Part shown: positions 35,673 through 45,305 of the stretch, piece by piece
Position numbering within the stretch: position 1 is the first letter of the stretch
Layout: the number at the start of each line of letters is the position of its first letter
Origin: Siphonodentalium dalli
Lineage: Eukaryota > Mollusca > Scaphopoda > Gadilida > Siphonodentaliidae
Assembly (NCBI GenBank): GCA_032622095.1
Contig: CP136062.1
Span: 40,178,918 to 40,242,917, forward strand
Length of the DNA stretch: 64,000 nt
Direction of reading: 5' to 3'
Notes under the pieces: model-generated
The model's database searches: none
The model's input: only the letters and a program-made list of their open reading frames with translations
Told to the model about the DNA's origin: nothing
Position numbers and translations under genes: made by a program

Positions 35673-35734
35673 CACACCAACGTCTAAGATATACAGAATT
35701 GGTATATTGCAAGACTGAACGTTTTTTGAGCGCA
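35673..35734 (+). repeat. Orphan 62-bp fragment of the 2.3-kb unit inside satellite
   Basis: These 62 bases match the first part of each 2.3-kb unit (compare 35,904-35,965), from CACACCAACG to TTTTTTGAGCGCA, and are bounded by satellite on both sides. The unique core, 35,678-35,732, lies between two copies of the 8-bp string CACCACAC (35,670-35,677 and 35,733-35,740), the second of which resumes a normal satellite unit. In the unit this fragment encodes part of the PLE-like open stretch. Its left end is within a few bases of where the main array begins. It may be a small independent insertion or a deletion remnant. Confidence 0.9.
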
Positions 35735-35902
35735 CCACACACATATAGGTATTCCCGCCACATAGATATAGGTATCCACACTACACACATATAGGTATCC
35801 CCACCGCACACATCTATAGGTATCCCCACCACACACATCTATATGTATCACCACCACATACATATATAGGTATCACCACCACACACATATATAGGTATCA
35901 CC
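35735..35902. repeat. Short satellite island between orphan fragment and 2.3-kb array
   Basis: About seven satellite units in the same orientation as the rest, including two 23-bp units lacking one TA. The island ends in GGTATCACC, where the first 2.3-kb unit starts with about 5 nt of overlap (TCACC). Confidence 0.9.
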
Positions 35903-36165
35903 TCACACCAACGTCTAAGATATACAGAATTGGTATATTGCAAGACTGAACGTTTTTTGAGCGCAGTTTCCTTGCACAATAATCAAGGATATTGACACAG
36001 CCGATAATCCACTTTATGGGTGTCCAGACACTTATCAAACAGATTCGGGCGCACTCCTTTGTCACAGCAGGGCATTGTCCGATGCCGAGCGCTATGCGAT
36101 TAGATTGCGCCCTACACGTATGGCGTCGATCCCCTAACACGGTAATTGATACCAAATGTCGCTAC

Positions 36166-36183
36166 GATCAAACAAGCTTGATC
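36166..36183. other. Hairpin, 6-bp stem
   Basis: GATCAA at 36,166-36,171 and TTGATC at 36,178-36,183 enclose ACAAGC. The CAAGCTTG inside is itself palindromic. Present in every copy; function unknown. Confidence 0.5.
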
Positions 36184-36252
36184 ATGGGGCATCTTGACTG
36201 CCATGGCACATCTATGCCGATATCACAGCCGTGCCAGCAAATGCGCATCAAT

Positions 36253-36270
36253 CATAGGAATTTTCCTATG
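36253..36270. other. Hairpin, 8-bp stem
   Basis: CATAGGAA and TTCCTATG are separated by two T, forming an almost perfect 18-bp palindrome. Conserved in all six copies. Confidence 0.6.
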
Positions 36271-36361
36271 TCTGGCTGTTGGCATATTTTGAGATCCAGC
36301 ACATCAATGCGGTATTAATTGGTTCTTTGATTCCCTTACATAATACCCTACATAGGTCTCC

Positions 36362-36377
36362 CCAGAATTAATTCTGG
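36362..36377. other. Perfect 16-bp palindrome
   Basis: CCAGAATTAATTCTGG reads the same on both strands. It is intact in all copies except copy 3, where C at 41,032 breaks it, so strict conservation is not required. Confidence 0.6.
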
Positions 36378-36622
36378 CTACCCGGGATTATGATTTAACG
36401 CAGACTTAGCCATCCGTGGTTTATTTACATGGGTATCAAACATGTACACCTGCACATCTATACCAAGCTGTCTACCGCACAAGGTCAACAATTGAACCAT
36501 ATCCTTGTTACATATACAGGCACAATGTGCACCAAGGCTGCATGCACTATTCTTATGTGACGTTAAAGTCGAGCTAGTGTTGAAGTATCGGGCCTTCCTC
36601 ACCTGAATAGCACGAGGCAGCA

Positions 36623-36714
36623 TGTTCGAATGCACTCGCACTCACGCGTCGTACAGACCCGATTGACCTGCATCCCTGATGAGACGAAGGTCATTAAACA
36701 TATCTGTCGAAACA
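36623..36714 (+). ncRNA. Hammerhead-ribozyme-like motif, copy 1
   Basis: CTGATGAG at 36,676-36,683 and CGAAAC at 36,708-36,713 match both halves of the hammerhead core. Between them GAC (36,683-36,685) pairs with GTC (36,706-36,708). After a 2-nt bulge, AGGT (36,688-36,691) pairs with ATCT (36,702-36,705), closing a 10-nt loop as stem II. Stems I and III are weak. One option pairs TGT (36,623-36,625) with ACA (36,712-36,714) as stem III, puts cleavage after T 36,626, and pairs GAaTGCA (36,628-36,634) with TGCATC (36,669-36,674) as stem I. That leaves a C/C mismatch next to the core and a long loop. It may be a decayed or inactive ribozyme. Confidence 0.35.
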
Positions 36715-37023
36715 ATAAATGGACCCATGATAACACTTATGGTTATACATGTTCTGCTCGTTTGAATATTTGCCCTATATACGAGCTCAAAGCGATATGG
36801 CCATTTTATTGTCGGGTGCCGACCAGCATTGTGGTTCTGCTGTGTCAGACAGTAGATAGAAAAGGATTTCATTTATACACACTATTGATCTTCCTCCGAA
36901 GTCCCTTCTGGGTATCATATGGTTCACCATGTTGATCTCTATTCGTTTAAGCAGTGGAGCCCATGCTATTCGGCACTCGTCCCGTATATGGGCCATGTCG
37001 CTAGAGATTTTAGAAATAAGGGC

Positions 37024-37095
37024 GGAATCAACTATACTCTGATTCCACTAACTGAGCACGGAATCAACTATATACTGATTCCACTAACTGAGCAC
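37024..37095. repeat. 36-bp tandem duplication forming twin hairpins
   Basis: Two adjacent 36-bp copies (37,024-37,059 and 37,060-37,095) differ at two bases. Each begins GGAATCA and has TGATTCC 16 bases downstream of that start, giving a 7-bp stem with a 9-nt loop; both substitutions fall in the loop. The duplication length is a multiple of 3 and lies inside a 111-codon + frame (36,919-37,254), where it makes a 12-residue repeat. I see no independent sign that the frame is translated. Present in copies 1-5. Confidence 0.75.
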
Positions 37096-37462
37096 AGAGC
37101 ATGCTTTGCATATCCATATGCACTATGTTATCCTTTGGAGAACCATACTGAGATACCCGCTGACAACACGGGTCACAAAACGGAAAATGGAGGAACCACA
37201 AAGGCAACAGGCCTCAATGAACTCATGAAACTCATTGTTATTTGTCAGTTGTGACACGATAACTGCTATACATGTACACCACATTCGTGGCTTGTTTCGG
37301 TTGACATTAAATGGATTTTAATGTATTTTCTTCTTATCGCTGGTGACTTCGAACATCCGACTTTACCACGCTAGGTTTTAATTACCTACCCGGGTTACAT
37401 CCACACACCGATTGATCAGATATATGTGGCCAAATCGACTACTGCGGGAGCTCATAAGGCCA

Positions 37463-37501
37463 ATAGTAATTATTATTTAATTAAATAATAACTGTTACTA
37501 T
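37463..37501. other. 39-bp near-perfect AT-rich palindrome
   Basis: ATAGTAA plus TTATTATTTAA on the left mirrors TTAAATAATAA plus TTACTAT on the right, with a 3-nt CTG interruption in the right arm. The 18-bp arms meet at TTAATTAA. It could extrude as a cruciform or fold as RNA. Conserved in copies 1-5 at offsets following the unit length. Role unknown; a replication or breakage site would be speculation. Confidence 0.75.
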
Positions 37502-37745
37502 CTAATATGCACCTAAAACTCGGTCTCTCTTGCATATAGAGATACATCACCGATAGGACCTCAGTGGTACAGCATTTGCATCGGCTCCATGCGACTGGTG
37601 TCAATTAAATTGATAGCCACTCCCACTACTAAGCACCCATCGCCCATTGGATCTGAATGCGTGTTTACTTATCCACATATGACACACGGCTCAACTGCAG
37701 ACTCTCTTCAGTCTTGAGATAGACTCGGCTTTCGACAGACCCTAT

Positions 37746-37885
37746 TCTAATCTTGCCAGCCAACTATGACATGTGGTTCATTCCACACTGTTCTCTCGCT
37801 TCGGCGATCGAGGTTTGAGCTGAGGTGATTCCCCCGACAGGGGCGTTTGTTTGTCGGAGTGGTGTACCCACTCCTCGCATTACAG
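37746..37885. repeat. Four-hairpin element, copy A (140 bp)
   Basis: Begins TCTAAT, then GCCAGCCAACTATGACA, and ends CTCCTCGCATTACAG. Stems in order: TGTGG/CCACA; TCGC/GCGA closed by a TTCG tetraloop, extended by CTC/GAG across a bulge; CCGACA/TGTCGG; and GGAGTGG/CCACTCC. Copy A has about 13 bp more than copy B after GAGCTG. GGTTTGAGCTG weakly resembles a Pol III B box and TGACATGTGG upstream weakly resembles an A box. Orientation and function are unknown. Present in unit copies 1-5. Confidence 0.7.
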
Positions 37886-37888
37886 TAC

Positions 37889-38014
37889 TCTAATGCTGCC
37901 AGCCAACTATGACAAGTGGTTATTCCACTTTGTTCTCTCGCTACGGCGATCGAGGTTTGAGCTGTGACAGGGCGTTTGTCTGTCCGAGTGGCATACCCAC
38001 TCCTCGCATTACAG
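37889..38014. repeat. Four-hairpin element, copy B (126 bp)
   Basis: Direct, diverged duplicate of copy A, starting 143 bp later. Stem 1 is AAGTGG/CCACTT: relative to A, one pair changed from T-A to A-T on both sides. Loop 2 is TACG instead of TTCG, and both belong to the stable UNCG class closed by C-G. Stem 3 is GACAG/CTGTC and stem 4 is GAGTGG/CCACTC with a changed loop. Substitutions thus fall in loops or keep pairing. It lies 34 bp before the PLE-like open stretch. Confidence 0.7.
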
Positions 38015-38048
38015 CGACTGAGGGGCATAAACAAAGAACACTGAGTAG

Positions 38049-38327
38049 CTCGAGCGTTACATCAGAAACAAAAAGAATTGTAGAGCCAAGCAACAACATG
38101 AGAAAGTAATATCTCGCTCCAGTTGGTACAACTCGCCTGAACACAAATTAGATCAGGCTATGGAGTTGATACGGAATTTCTCCTACCACCCTCTATCTAA
38201 TGATGAGATTATGGTTCTGGGCTTGGGCCTCACCTCACACCAACGTCTAAGATATACAGAATTGGTATATTGCAAGACTGAACGTTTTTTGAGCGCAGTT
38301 TCCTTGCACAATAATCAAGGATATTGA
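38049..38327 (+). pseudogene. PLE-like reverse transcriptase N-terminal remnant across copy 1/2 junction
   Basis: An open stretch of 92 codons runs from just after a TAG (38,046-38,048) to TGA at 38,325. The first Met is at 38,160, giving 55 residues. The upstream part is basic and polar. The middle reads NFSYHPLSNDEIMVLGLGL, followed by TELVYCKTERFLSAVSL. From memory, PLE reverse transcriptases have an N-terminal motif of the form NLS...LS..E...L..GL.F, followed by a TERF-like helix before the catalytic domain, and this matches in order and spacing. The usual F after GL is absent, and no catalytic RT or GIY-YIG part follows. It is therefore a dead fragment at best. The family call rests on recall of the motif, and a chance ORF is not excluded. 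Confidence 0.45.
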
Positions 38328-40557
38328 CACAGCCGATAATCCACTTTATGGGTGTCCAGACACTTATCAAACAGATTCGGGCGCACTCCTTTGTCACAGC
38401 AGGGCATTGTCCGATGCCGAGCGCTATGCGATTAGATTGCGCCCTACACGTATGGCGTCGATCCCCTAACACGGTAATTGATACCAAATGTCGCTACGAT
38501 CAAACAAGCTTGATCATGGGGCATCTTGACTGCCATGGCACATCTATGCCGATATCACAGCCGTGCCAGCAAATGCGCATCAATCATAGGAATTTTCCTA
38601 TGTCTGGCTGTTGGCATATTTTGAGATCCAGCACATCAATGCGGTATTAATTGGTTCTTTGATTCCCTTACATAATACCCTACATAGGTCTCCCCAGAAT
38701 TAATTCTGGCTACCCGGGATTATGGTTTAACGCAGACTTAGCCATCCGTGGTTTATTTACATGGGTTTCAAACATGTACACCTGCACATCTATACCAAGC
38801 TGTCTACCGCACAATTGAACCATATCCTTGTTACATATACAGGCACAATGTGCACCAAGGCTGCATGCACTATTCTTATGTGACGTTAAAGTCGAGCTAG
38901 TGTTGAAGTATCGGGCCTTCCTCACCTGAATAGCACGAGGCAGCATGTTCGAATGCACTCGCACTCACGCGTCGTACAGACCCGATTGACCTGCATCCCT
39001 GATGAGACGAAGGTCATTAAACATATCTGTCGAAACAATAAATGGACCCATGATAACACTTATGGTTATACATGTTCTGCTCGTTTGAATATTTGCCCTA
39101 TATACGAGCTCAAAGCGATATGGCCATTTTATTGTCGGGTGCCGACCAGCATTGTGGTTCTGCTGTGTCAGACAGTAGATAGAAAAGGATTTCATTTATA
39201 CACACTATTGATCTTCCTCCGAAGTCCCTTCTGGGTATCATATGGTTCACCATGTTGATCTCTATTCGTTTAAGCAGTGGAGCCCATGCTATTCGGCACT
39301 CGTCCCGTATATGGGCCATGTCGCTAGAGATTTTAGAAATAAGGGCGGAATCAACTATACTCTGATTCCACTAACTGAGCACGGAATCAACTATATACTG
39401 ATTCCACTAACTGAGCACAGAGCATGCTTTGCATATCCATATGCACTATGTTATCCTTTGGAGAACCATACTGAGATACCCGCTGACAACACGGGTCACA
39501 AAACGGAAAATGGAGGAACCACAAAGGCAACAGGCCTCAATGAACTCATGAAACTCATTGTTATTTGTCAGTTGTGACACGATAACTGCTATACATGTAC
39601 ACCACATTCGTGGCTTGTTTCGGTTGACATTAAATGGATTTTAATGTATTTTCTTCTTATCGCTGGTGACTTCGAACATCCGACTTTACCACGCTAGGTT
39701 TTAATTACCTACCCGGGTTACATCCACACACCGATTGATCAGATATATGTGGCCAAATCGACTACTGCGGGAGCTCATAAGGCCAATAGTAATTATTATT
39801 TAATTAAATAATAACTGTTACTATCTAATATGCACCTAAAACTCGGTCTCTCTTGCATATAGAGATACATCACCGATAGGACCTCAGTGGTACAGCATTT
39901 GCATCGGCTCCATGCGACTGGTGTCAATTAAATTGATAGCCACTCCCACTACTAAGCACCCATCGCCCATTGGATCTGAATGCGTGTTTACTTATCCACA
40001 TATGACACACGGCTCAACTGCAGACTCTCTTCAGTCTTGAGATAGACTCGGCTTTCGACAGACCCTATTCTAATCTTGCCAGCCAACTATGACATGTGGT
40101 TCATTCCACACTGTTCTCTCGCTTCGGCGATCGAGGTTTGAGCTGAGGTGATTCCCCCGACAGGGGCGTTTGTTTGTCGGAGTGGTGTACCCACTCCTCG
40201 CATTACAGTACTCTAATGCTGCCAGCCAACTATGACAAGTGGTTATTCCACTTTGTTCTCTCGCTACGGCGATCGAGGTTTGAGCTGTGACAGGGCGTTT
40301 GTCTGTCCGAGTGGCATACCCACTCCTCGCATTACAGCGACTGAGGGGCATAAACAAAGAACACTGAGTAGCTCGAGCGTTACATCAGAAACAAAAAGAA
40401 TTGTAGAGCCAAGCAACAACATGAGAAAGTAATATCTCGCTCCAGTTGGTACAACTCGCCTGAACACAAATTAGATCAGGCTATGGAGTTGATACGGAAT
40501 TTCTCCTACCACCCTCTATCTAATGATGAGATTATGGTTCTGGGCTTGGGCCTCACC
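38235..40557 (+). repeat. 2.3-kb unit, copy 2 (2323 bp, 9-bp deletion)
   Basis: Short form. It lacks the 9 bp between the ACCGCACA and ATTGAACC motifs near 38,815 and has T at 38,767 where the long-form copies have A. Both features are shared with copy 3, so copies 2 and 3 descend from one duplicated variant. Confidence 0.95.
38999..39036 (+). ncRNA. Hammerhead-like core, copy 2
   Basis: Core and stem II are identical to copy 1. The 9-bp deletion that marks this copy lies about 185 bp upstream and does not touch the motif. Confidence 0.35.
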
Positions 40558-40650
40558 TCACACCAACGTCTAAGATATACAGAATTGGTATATTGCAAGA
40601 CTGAACGTTTTTTGAGCGCAGTTTCCTTGCACAATAATCAAGGATATTGA
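40372..40650 (+). pseudogene. PLE-like remnant across copy 2/3 junction
   Basis: Same frame and same stop as the copy 1/2 instance; Met at 40,483, stop at 40,648-40,650. I see no difference within the open stretch. Confidence 0.45.
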
Positions 40651-42880
40651 CACAGCCGATAATCCACTTTATGGGTGTCCAGACACTTATCAAACAGATT
40701 CGGGCGCACTCCTTTGTCACAGCAGGGCATTGTCCGATGCCGAGCGCTATGCGATTAGATTGCGCCCTACACGTATGGCGTCGATCCCCTAACACGGTAA
40801 TTGATACCAAATGTCGCTACGATCAAACAAGCTTGATCATGGGGCATCTTGACTGCCATGGCACATCTATGTCGATATCACAGCCGTGCCAGCAAATGCG
40901 CATCAATCATAGGAATTTTCCTATGTCTGGCTGTTGGCATATTTTGAGATCCAGCACATCAATGCGGTATTAATTGGTTCTTTGATTCCCTTACATAATA
41001 CCCTACATAGGTCTCCCCAGAATTAATTCTGCCTACCCGGGATTATGGTTTAACGCAGACTTAGCCATCCGTGGTTTATTTACATGGGTTTCAAACATGT
41101 ACACCTGCACATCTATACCAAGCTGTCTACCGCACAATTGAACCATATCCTTGTTACATATACAGGCACAATGTGCACCAAGGCTGCATGCACTATTCTT
41201 ATGTGACGTTAAAGTCGAGCTAGTGTTGAAGTATCGGGCCTTCCTCACCTGAATAGCACGAGGCAGCATGTTCGAATGCACTCGCACTCACGCGTCGTAC
41301 AGACCCGATTGACCTGCATCCCTGATGAGACGAAGGTCATTAAACATATCTGTCGAAACAATAAATGGACCCATGATAACACTTATGGTTATACATGTTC
41401 TGCTCGTTTGAATATTTGCCCTATATACGAGCTCAAAGCGATATGGCCATTTTATTGTCGGGTGCCGACCAGCATTGTGGTTCTGCTGTGTCAGACAGTA
41501 GATAGAAAAGGATTTCATTTATACACACTATTGATCTTCCTCCGAAGTCCCTTCTGGGTATCATATGGTTCACCATGTTGATCTCTATTCGTTTAAGCAG
41601 TGGAGCCCATGCTATTCGGCACTCGTCCCGTATATGGGCCATGTCGCTAGAGATTTTAGAAATAAGGGCGGAATCAACTATACTCTGATTCCACTAACTG
41701 AGCACGGAATCAACTATATACTGATTCCACTAACTGAGCACAGAGCATGCTTTGCATATCCATATGCACTATGTTATCCTTTGGAGAACCATACTGAGAT
41801 ACCCGCTGACAACACGGGTCACAAAACGGAAAATGGAGGAACCACAAAGGCAACAGGCCTCAATGAACTCATGAAACTCATTGTTATTTGTCAGTTGTGA
41901 CACGATAACTGCTATACATGTACACCACATTCGTGGCTTGTTTCGGTTGACATTAAATGGATTTTAATGTATTTTCTTCTTATCGCTGGTGACTTCGAAC
42001 ATCCGACTTTACCACGCTAGGTTTTAATTACCTACCCGGGTTACATCCACACACCGATTGATCAGATATATGTGGCCAAATCGACTACTGCGGGAGCTCA
42101 TAAGGCCAATAGTAATTATTATTTAATTAAATAATAACTGTTACTATCTAATATGCACCTAAAACTCGGTCTCTCTTGCATATAGAGATACATCACCGAT
42201 AGGACCTCAGTGGTACAGCATTTGCATCGGCTCCATGCGACTGGTGTCAATTAAATTGATAGCCACTCCCACTACTAAGCACCCATCGCCCATTGGATCT
42301 GAATGCGTGTTTACTTATCCACATATGACACACGGCTCAACTGCAGACTCTCTTCAGTCTTGAGATAGACTCGGCTTTCGACAGACCCTATTCTAATCTT
42401 GCCAGCCAACTATGACATGTGGTTCATTCCACACTGTTCTCTCGCTTCGGCGATCGAGGTTTGAGCTGAGGTGATTCCGCCGACAGGGGCGTTTGTTTGT
42501 CGGAGTGGTGTACCCACTCCTCGCATTACAGTACTCTAATGCTGCCAGCCAACTATGACAAGTGGTTATTCCACTTTGTTCTCTCGCTACGGCGATCGAG
42601 GTTTGAGCTGTGACAGGGCGTTTGTCTGTCCGAGTGGCATACCCACTCCTCGCATTACAGCGACTGAGGGGCATAAACAAAGAACACTGAGTAGCTCGAG
42701 CGTTACATCAGAAACAAAAAGAATTGTAGAGCCAAGCAACAACATGAGAAAGTAATATCTCGCTCCAGTTGGTACAACTCGCCTGAACACAAATTAGATC
42801 AGGCTATGGAGTTGATACGGAATTTCTCCTACCACCCTCTATCTAATGATGAGATTATGGTTCTGGGCTTGGGCCTCACC
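40558..42880 (+). repeat. 2.3-kb unit, copy 3 (2323 bp, 9-bp deletion)
   Basis: Short form like copy 2. Private differences are T at 40,872, C at 41,032 (which breaks the 16-bp palindrome seen in the other copies) and G at 42,479. Confidence 0.95.
41322..41359 (+). ncRNA. Hammerhead-like core, copy 3
   Basis: Identical core and stem II. Confidence 0.35.
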
Positions 42881-42973
42881 TCACACCAACGTCTAAGATA
42901 TACAGAATTGGTATATTGCAAGACTGAACGTTTTTTGAGCGCAGTTTCCTTGCACAATAATCAAGGATATTGA
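42695..42973 (+). pseudogene. PLE-like remnant across copy 3/4 junction
   Basis: Met at 42,806 and stop at 42,971-42,973; the open stretch looks unchanged. Confidence 0.45.
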
Positions 42974-45212
42974 CACAGCCGATAATCCACTTTATGGGTG
43001 TCCAGACACTTATCAAACAGATTCGGGCGCACTCCTTTGTCACAGCAGGGCATTGTCCGATGCCGAGCGCTATGCGATTAGATTGCGCCCTACACGTATG
43101 GCGTCGATCCCCTAACACGGTAATTGATACCAAATGTCGCTACGATCAAACAAGCTTGATCATGGGGCATCTTGACTGCCATGGCACATCTATGCCGATA
43201 TCACAGCCGTGCCAGCAAATGCGCATCAATCATAGGAATTTTCCTATGTCTGGCTGTTGGCATATTTTGAGATCCAGCACATCAATGCGGTATTAATTGG
43301 TTCTTTGATTCCCTTACATAATACCCTACATAGGTCTCCCCAGAATTAATTCTGGCTACCCGGGATTATGGTTTAACGCAGACTTAGCCATCCGTGGTTT
43401 ATTTACATGGGTATCAAACATGTACACCTGCACATCTATACCAAGCTGTCTACCGCACAAGGTCAACAATTGAACCATATCCTTGTTACATATACAGGCA
43501 CAATGTGCACCAAGGCTGCATGCACTATTCTTATGTGACGTTAAAGTCGAGCTAGTGTTGAAGTATCGGGCCTTCCTCACCTGAATAGCACGAGGCAGCA
43601 TGTTCGAATGCACTCGCACTCACGCGTCGTACAGACCCGATTGACCTGCATCCCTGATGAGACGAAGGTCATTAAACATATCTGTCGAAACAATAAATGG
43701 ACCCATGATAACACTTATGGTTATACATGTTCTGCTCGTTTGAATATTTGCCCTATATACGAGCTCAAAGCGATATGGCCATTTTATTGTCGGGTGCCGA
43801 CCAGCATTGTGGTTCTGCTGTGTCAGACAGTAGATAGAAAAGGATTTCATTTATACACACTATTGATCTTCCTCCGAAGTCCCTTCTGGGTATCATATGG
43901 TTCACCATGTTGATCTCTATTCGTTTAAGCAGTGGAGCCCATGCTATTCGGCACTCGTCCCGTATATGGGCCATGTCGCTAGAGATTTTAGAAATAAGGG
44001 CGGAATCAACTATACTCTGATTCCACTAACTGAGCACGGAATCAACTATATACTGATTCCACTAACTGAGCACAGAGCATGCTTTGCATATCCATATGCA
44101 CTATGTTATCCTTTGGAGAACCATACTGAGATACCCGCTGACAACACGGGTCACAAAACGGAAAATGGAGGAACCACAAAGGCAACAGGCCTCAATGAAC
44201 TCATGAAACTCATTGTTATTTGTCAGTTGTGACACGATAACTGCTATACATGTACACCACATTCGTGGCTTGTTTCGGTTGACATTAAATGGATTTTAAT
44301 GTATTTTCTTCTTATCGCTGGTGACTTCGAACATCCGACTTTACCACGCTAGGTTTTAATTACCTACCCGGGTTACATCCACACACCGATTGATCAGATA
44401 TATGTGGCCAAATCGACTACTGCGGGAGCTCATAAGGCCAATAGTAATTATTATTTAATTAAATAATAACTGTTACTATCTAATATGCACCTAAAACTCG
44501 GTCTCTCTTGCATATAGAGATACATCACCGATAGGACCTCAGTGGTACAGCATTTGCATCGGCTCCATGCGACTGGTGTCAATTAAATTGATAGCCACTC
44601 CCACTACTAAGCACCCATCGCCCATTGGATCTGAATGCGTGTTTACTTATCCACATATGACACACGGCTCAACTGCAGACTCTCTTCAGTCTTGAGATAG
44701 ACTCGGCTTTCGACAGACCCTATTCTAATCTTGCCAGCCAACTATGACATGTGGTTCATTCCACACTGTTCTCTCGCTTCGGCGATCGAGGTTTGAGCTG
44801 AGGTGATTCCCCCGACAGGGGCGTTTGTTTGTCGGAGTGGTGTACCCACTCCTCGCATTACAGTACTCTAATGCTGCCAGCCAACTATGACAAGTGGTTA
44901 TTCCACTTTGTTCTCTCGCTACGGCGATCGAGGTTTGAGCTGTGACAGGGCGTTTGTCTGTCCGAGTGGCATACCCACTCCTCGCATTACAGCGACTGAG
45001 GGGCATAAACAAAGAACACTGAGTAGCTCGAGCGTTACATCAGAAACAAAAAGAATTGTAGAGCCAAGCAACAACATGAGAAAGTAATATCTCGCTCCAG
45101 TTGGTACAACTCGCCTGAACACAAATTAGATCAGGCTATGGAGTTGATACGGAATTTCTCCTACCACCCTCTATCTAATGATGAGATTATGGTTCTGGGC
45201 TTGGGCCTCACC
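42881..45212 (+). repeat. 2.3-kb unit, copy 4 (2332 bp)
   Basis: Long form. I noticed no private substitution in this copy, so it is close to the family consensus. Confidence 0.95.
43654..43691 (+). ncRNA. Hammerhead-like core, copy 4
   Basis: Identical core and stem II. Confidence 0.35.
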
Positions 45213-45305
45213 TCACACCAACGTCTAAGATATACAGAATTGGTATATTGCAAGACTGAACGTTTTTTGAGCGCAGTTTCCTTGCACAATAATCAAGGAT
45301 ATTGA
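45027..45305 (+). pseudogene. PLE-like remnant across copy 4/5 junction
   Basis: Met at 45,138 and stop at 45,303-45,305; the open stretch looks unchanged. Confidence 0.45.

Larger units (their letters stand above)
35903..38234 (+). repeat. 2.3-kb unit, copy 1 (2332 bp)
   Basis: First unit. Its left edge joins satellite at 35,898-35,902 through TCACC, so the upstream half of the PLE-like open stretch is missing here. Private difference: A at 36,393 where the other copies have G. It carries the long form, with GGTCAACAA near 36,483-36,491. Confidence 0.95.

Noticed and set aside
221-35744. Many minus-strand ORFs of 60-294 codons in the left satellite block
   Set aside because: All are phases of one 25-residue periodic peptide produced by a stop-free satellite consensus. 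There is no promoter, start context or non-repetitive domain to support a gene.
35953-35958. TTTTTT run as an RNA polymerase III terminator
   Set aside because: The A- and B-box-like motifs upstream are weak and distant, and the run is also part of the PLE-like reading frame.
36676-36688. Compact reading CTGATGAGACGAAG as a complete hammerhead core
   Set aside because: It leaves no room for stem II. The usable partner is the CGAAAC further downstream at 36,708-36,713.
35992-37254. Plus-strand ORFs of 101-111 codons in each 2.3-kb unit (35,992-36,318; 36,630-36,935; 36,919-37,254)
   Set aside because: No recognisable domain, overlapping frames, and near-identical copies give no codon-level evidence of selection. 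One contains the hammerhead-like motif and one the twin hairpins, which better explain the sequence.
37747-38034. Minus-strand 95-codon ORF over the four-hairpin elements
   Set aside because: Its internal peptide repeat is just the A/B duplication read in one frame, and the base changes keep hairpins rather than protein sequence.
35903-38234. Helitron origin for the unit, since it can be phased to start with TC
   Set aside because: No CTRR 3' end with a preceding hairpin is found at the junction, and an open frame runs through the proposed end.
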